Part shown: positions 62,255 to 64,000 of the stretch, one piece after another | Position numbering within the stretch: the stretch's first letter is position 1 | Layout: every line of letters begins with the position of its first letter | Assembly: GCF_021531375.1 (NCBI RefSeq) | Contig: NZ_JADYTU010000003.1 | Location: 1-64,000 of the forward strand | Direction: 5' to 3' | DNA: 64,000 nucleotides | Source: Pseudoflavonifractor phocaeensis | GTDB lineage: Bacteria > Bacillota > Clostridia > Oscillospirales > Oscillospiraceae | Notes under the pieces: model-generated | Database searches by the model: none | What the model saw: the letters and a program-made list of their open reading frames with translations, nothing else | Told to the model about the DNA's origin: nothing | Made by a program: the position numbers and the translations under genes

Positions 62255-62944
62255 TTACGTTCCGGCCGGGGGATACTCGGTACACAGAAGACGGTAAACG
62301 GGTTCGTCCTCGTCAATCTGCGGGAAGCGGCCCACGGGGGCGTAAAAACGGTTGTCGTTCTGGTCGTCGTTGCACATGGAGACCTCACCCAGCAGGACGG
62401 GGCCAGTGCCGGGGACCACCTCAAAGTCGTGGTACAAATAGGGGTAGATGGTGATGCTCTCGCCGGGATCCAGGCGGACCTGGGCACCGGCCTTTACATA
62501 GTAGGAGCGGCCGTCCTTACATACGTTTACATCGGTATCCGCAAAGGTCTCCTCCGGGGTGGAATTATATACCCGGATGAGAATGGAACCGCCGCCCCGG
62601 TTGATGATGTCCTCCATCTTGTGCCAATGGAAGTGCATGGGAGAATATTGGCCTTCCTCCAGCATCAGCAGCTTTTCCGCGTAGGGCTTGGGGTAGCGGT
62701 CTGCCCGGCTCACGTTTCCGTTTCGCAGGGTGATGAGGGTGAAACCGGTCTTGTCAAATTCCCCCAGGCCGTAGTCGGTCACATCCCAGCCCAGCATGTT
62801 GTCCCGGATCTCGTCATACGCGTGGCCCTTCCCGGCCCAGTCGGCGGGAGTCCAGCGGCAGAAGGGGGGCAGGGCGAAGCCATTTTCCTCCGCAAGGCGT
62901 TCCATGCGCCGGATGGCATTGTTGATCTCTGAGCGCTTCAACAC
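62255..62944 (-). CDS. D-lyxose ketol-isomerase
   Basis: A 229-aa cupin-fold sugar isomerase, the D-lyxose (D-mannose) isomerase family, interconverting D-lyxose and D-xylulose or D-mannose and D-fructose. Metal ligands are in MHFHWHKMEDIINRGGG and later YLYHDFE. The first codon is GTG at 62944 with GGAG eleven bases before; the adjacent TTG at 62941 is an alternative. It pairs with the GntR/UTRA gene upstream on the same strand. Confidence 0.88.
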   Translation of the reverse strand: MLKRSEINNAIRRMERLAEENGFALPPFCRWTPADWAGKGHAYDEIRDNMLGWDVTDYGLGEFDKTGFTLITLRNGNVSRADRYPKPYAEKLLMLEEGQYSPMHFHWHKMEDIINRGGGSILIRVYNSTPEETFADTDVNVCKDGRSYYVKAGAQVRLDPGESITIYPYLYHDFEVVPGTGPVLLGEVSMCNDDQNDNRFYAPVGRFPQIDEDEPVYRLLCTEYPPAGT

Positions 62945-62995
62945 AAATCAGCTCCTTGTGATACATCGGCAGCGGCAGGACGGAAAAGGGCGGCA

Positions 62996-63721
62996 TCAGC
63001 GGACGATAAACTCAAAATTCTCGCCGTAGCCGATTTGATAGCTGGTATGAACTGTTTGACCATCTGCCCGAACCACACGGCCCCGCATCTCCAGTTGAGG
63101 GGCGTTTCTGGGGACCTGCAGCAATTTGGATAGCTTTGCATCTGCCCGTACGATGCGAAGATGCATCGCGGTACGGCGTAGTTCTATCCCTTTTTCTTCC
63201 TGCAGGTAGCGGTATATCGAGTCGTTTTCCAGATCAATGGACAGCAAATACGCATACTCCAACGGATAGAAATTGTCTTCCAGCACCAAGGGCTTGTCAC
63301 CCGCATAGCGCAGGCGGCGAATGCGCACCACCGGCTCGTTGGATTCCACGGAAAGCGCTTTCCGGATATCAGTCGAGTCTGCGGTACAGATCTTCGCGTC
63401 CAGAATCTTCGCGGAAACTGTGAGCCCATTGGCGCGGCACATTTCCGTAAAGCTCATGGGACCATCCAGCTGGCGGGTCAGCTTGGGCGCACAGACAAAG
63501 GTTCCTTTGCCCTGCTTTTTTTCCACAAGACCCTGGCTGACCAGCTCGTCCACAGCGCGGCGGACTGTGATCCGGCTGACACCATACTGCTGAGACAACT
63601 CCGTCTCTGTGGGGAGGCGCCCACTTTTGCTGAATATTCCATTGTTGATATCGCGCTGCAGCTGCTCTACGATTTGAGCATACAGGGGAACGATGCTGTT
63701 CGGGTTCATGGTCATTTCCAT
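62996..63721 (-). CDS. GntR-family regulator with UTRA domain
   Basis: About 241 aa. Winged helix residues 5-75 (LPTETELSQQYGVSRITVRRAVDELVSQGLVEKKQGKGTFV) and a UTRA ligand domain (residues 90-230; VRIRRLRYAGDKPLVLEDNFYP). This HutC/NagR-type subgroup commonly controls sugar use. Several Met codons lie near the start: ATG 63721 has GGTGAG at six bases and is preferred; ATG 63745 has no ribosome site. It likely governs the lyxose isomerase gene and perhaps the convergent transport operon. Confidence 0.87.
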   Translation of the reverse strand: MEMTMNPNSIVPLYAQIVEQLQRDINNGIFSKSGRLPTETELSQQYGVSRITVRRAVDELVSQGLVEKKQGKGTFVCAPKLTRQLDGPMSFTEMCRANGLTVSAKILDAKICTADSTDIRKALSVESNEPVVRIRRLRYAGDKPLVLEDNFYPLEYAYLLSIDLENDSIYRYLQEEKGIELRRTAMHLRIVRADAKLSKLLQVPRNAPQLEMRGRVVRADGQTVHTSYQIGYGENFEFIVR

Positions 63722-63807
63722 GGACATCTCACCAATCCATTCCATTTATAACGATACGAAATCTTTGCGCAAAATGATCCTATGACATTTGGTATCATAT
63801 GGTTATA

Positions 63808-63835
63808 ATTATAGCAGTTTTCCTGAAAATTACAA
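63808..63835 (-). promoter_or_regulatory. Promoter of the GntR/UTRA gene
   Basis: On the minus strand TTGTAA (63830-63835), 16 bp, TATAAT (63808-63813), about 90 bp before the start. Confidence 0.75.
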
Positions 63836-63923
63836 CTGAATTTCCAACTTTTCTTGGATCTATTTTGACAAAGTTTCAAGGCCCGCCCCCGTTTTATACA
63901 CGATGAAGCGGCGGACTCTAAAA

Positions 63924-63966
63924 AGGGACAAGCGTCCGCCGTAACTGCGGCAGACGCTTGTCCACG
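63924..63966 (-). terminator. Terminator of a gene lying to the right of the window
   Basis: GGACAAGCGTC-C-GCCG/CGGC-A-GACGCTTGTCC stem with one mismatch, followed on the minus strand by CTTTTTAG. A possible gene end reading FDY then TGA lies at about 63987-63998 on the minus strand, just upstream, suggesting a minus-strand gene that ends at the window edge. Confidence 0.65.
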
Positions 63967-64000
63967 ATTGGAGCGGATGATGAAGATCAATAATCAAATT

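Noticed and set aside
63712-63990. Possible 92-aa minus-strand gene at the right edge
   Set aside because: It overlaps the GntR promoter and a terminator hairpin and has no ribosome site; its composition is that of non-coding DNA.

Overview
The window is chromosomal DNA from a GC-rich, Gram-positive anaerobe. It most resembles a gut Oscillospiraceae (Clostridium cluster IV, near Flavonifractor, Pseudoflavonifractor or Lawsonibacter). The grounds are lipobox-bearing ABC binding proteins, a MalEFG system with no ATPase beside it, LacI, GntR and WYL regulators, RNase J, a CIRCE element, an ACT/PFL-like pair, a C_GCAxxG_C_C protein, AGGAGG ribosome sites and frequent GTG starts. The genus is inferred from gene content and style, not proven. 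I saw no rRNA, tRNA, CRISPR array or intact insertion sequence.

Layout. 1-1557: a minus-strand cytidylate-kinase-like / peptidase C26 / secreted-protein cluster. 1784-10277: a maltodextrin regulon (malE, malF, malG, a LacI regulator, malQ, malP). The malE and malP promoters each carry the same 20-bp operator just downstream of the -10. 10367-13358: recG, a GNAT protein and a C_GCAxxG_C_C protein. 13540-16366: a two-subunit aconitase-X dehydratase with a D-2-hydroxyacid dehydrogenase. 16495-31642: mostly housekeeping genes (aminotransferase, asnS, nadE, WYL regulator, ArsC/Spx-like, DUF1653, a nucleotidyltransferase with a decayed phosphomannomutase domain, RNase J, rpiB, a GT8 glycosyltransferase, CIRCE-controlled htpG). 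31830-38938: two lipoproteins, putP with a TetR regulator and large palindromes, an XRE membrane protein, a YfbR-like HD protein and an ACT protein. 39262-50932: PFL-like protein, VWA lipoprotein, cysteine hydrolase, ProX deacylase, CofE-like ligase, mtaB, cupin, CbbX/SpoVK-like AAA ATPase, a Zn-ribbon/Big2/SH3 surface protein and ilvD. 51167-53779: a FadR-type regulator, a small orphan phage lysis (holin) cassette and an XRE regulator. 54334-63721: a dipeptide-type ABC operon whose binding-protein gene is broken twice, followed by an FAD oxidoreductase, a YhcH-like protein, D-lyxose isomerase and a GntR/UTRA regulator.

Most unusual observation: three unrelated housekeeping genes (nadE, RNase J, htpG) have a second copy of their own 3' end 95-149 bp downstream of the working stop codon. 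In all three the two copies are separated by a palindrome-rich segment of shared design: a hairpin with core GAAANTGAATT, a GATTT-rich spacer and, in two of three, a GGGGGCCCG motif with a perfect 12-14 bp hairpin. In htpG and RNase J every difference between the two copies is synonymous, and the gene's intrinsic terminator follows the outer copy. This looks like a mobile or recombinogenic gene-end element, and I know of no described family that matches it.
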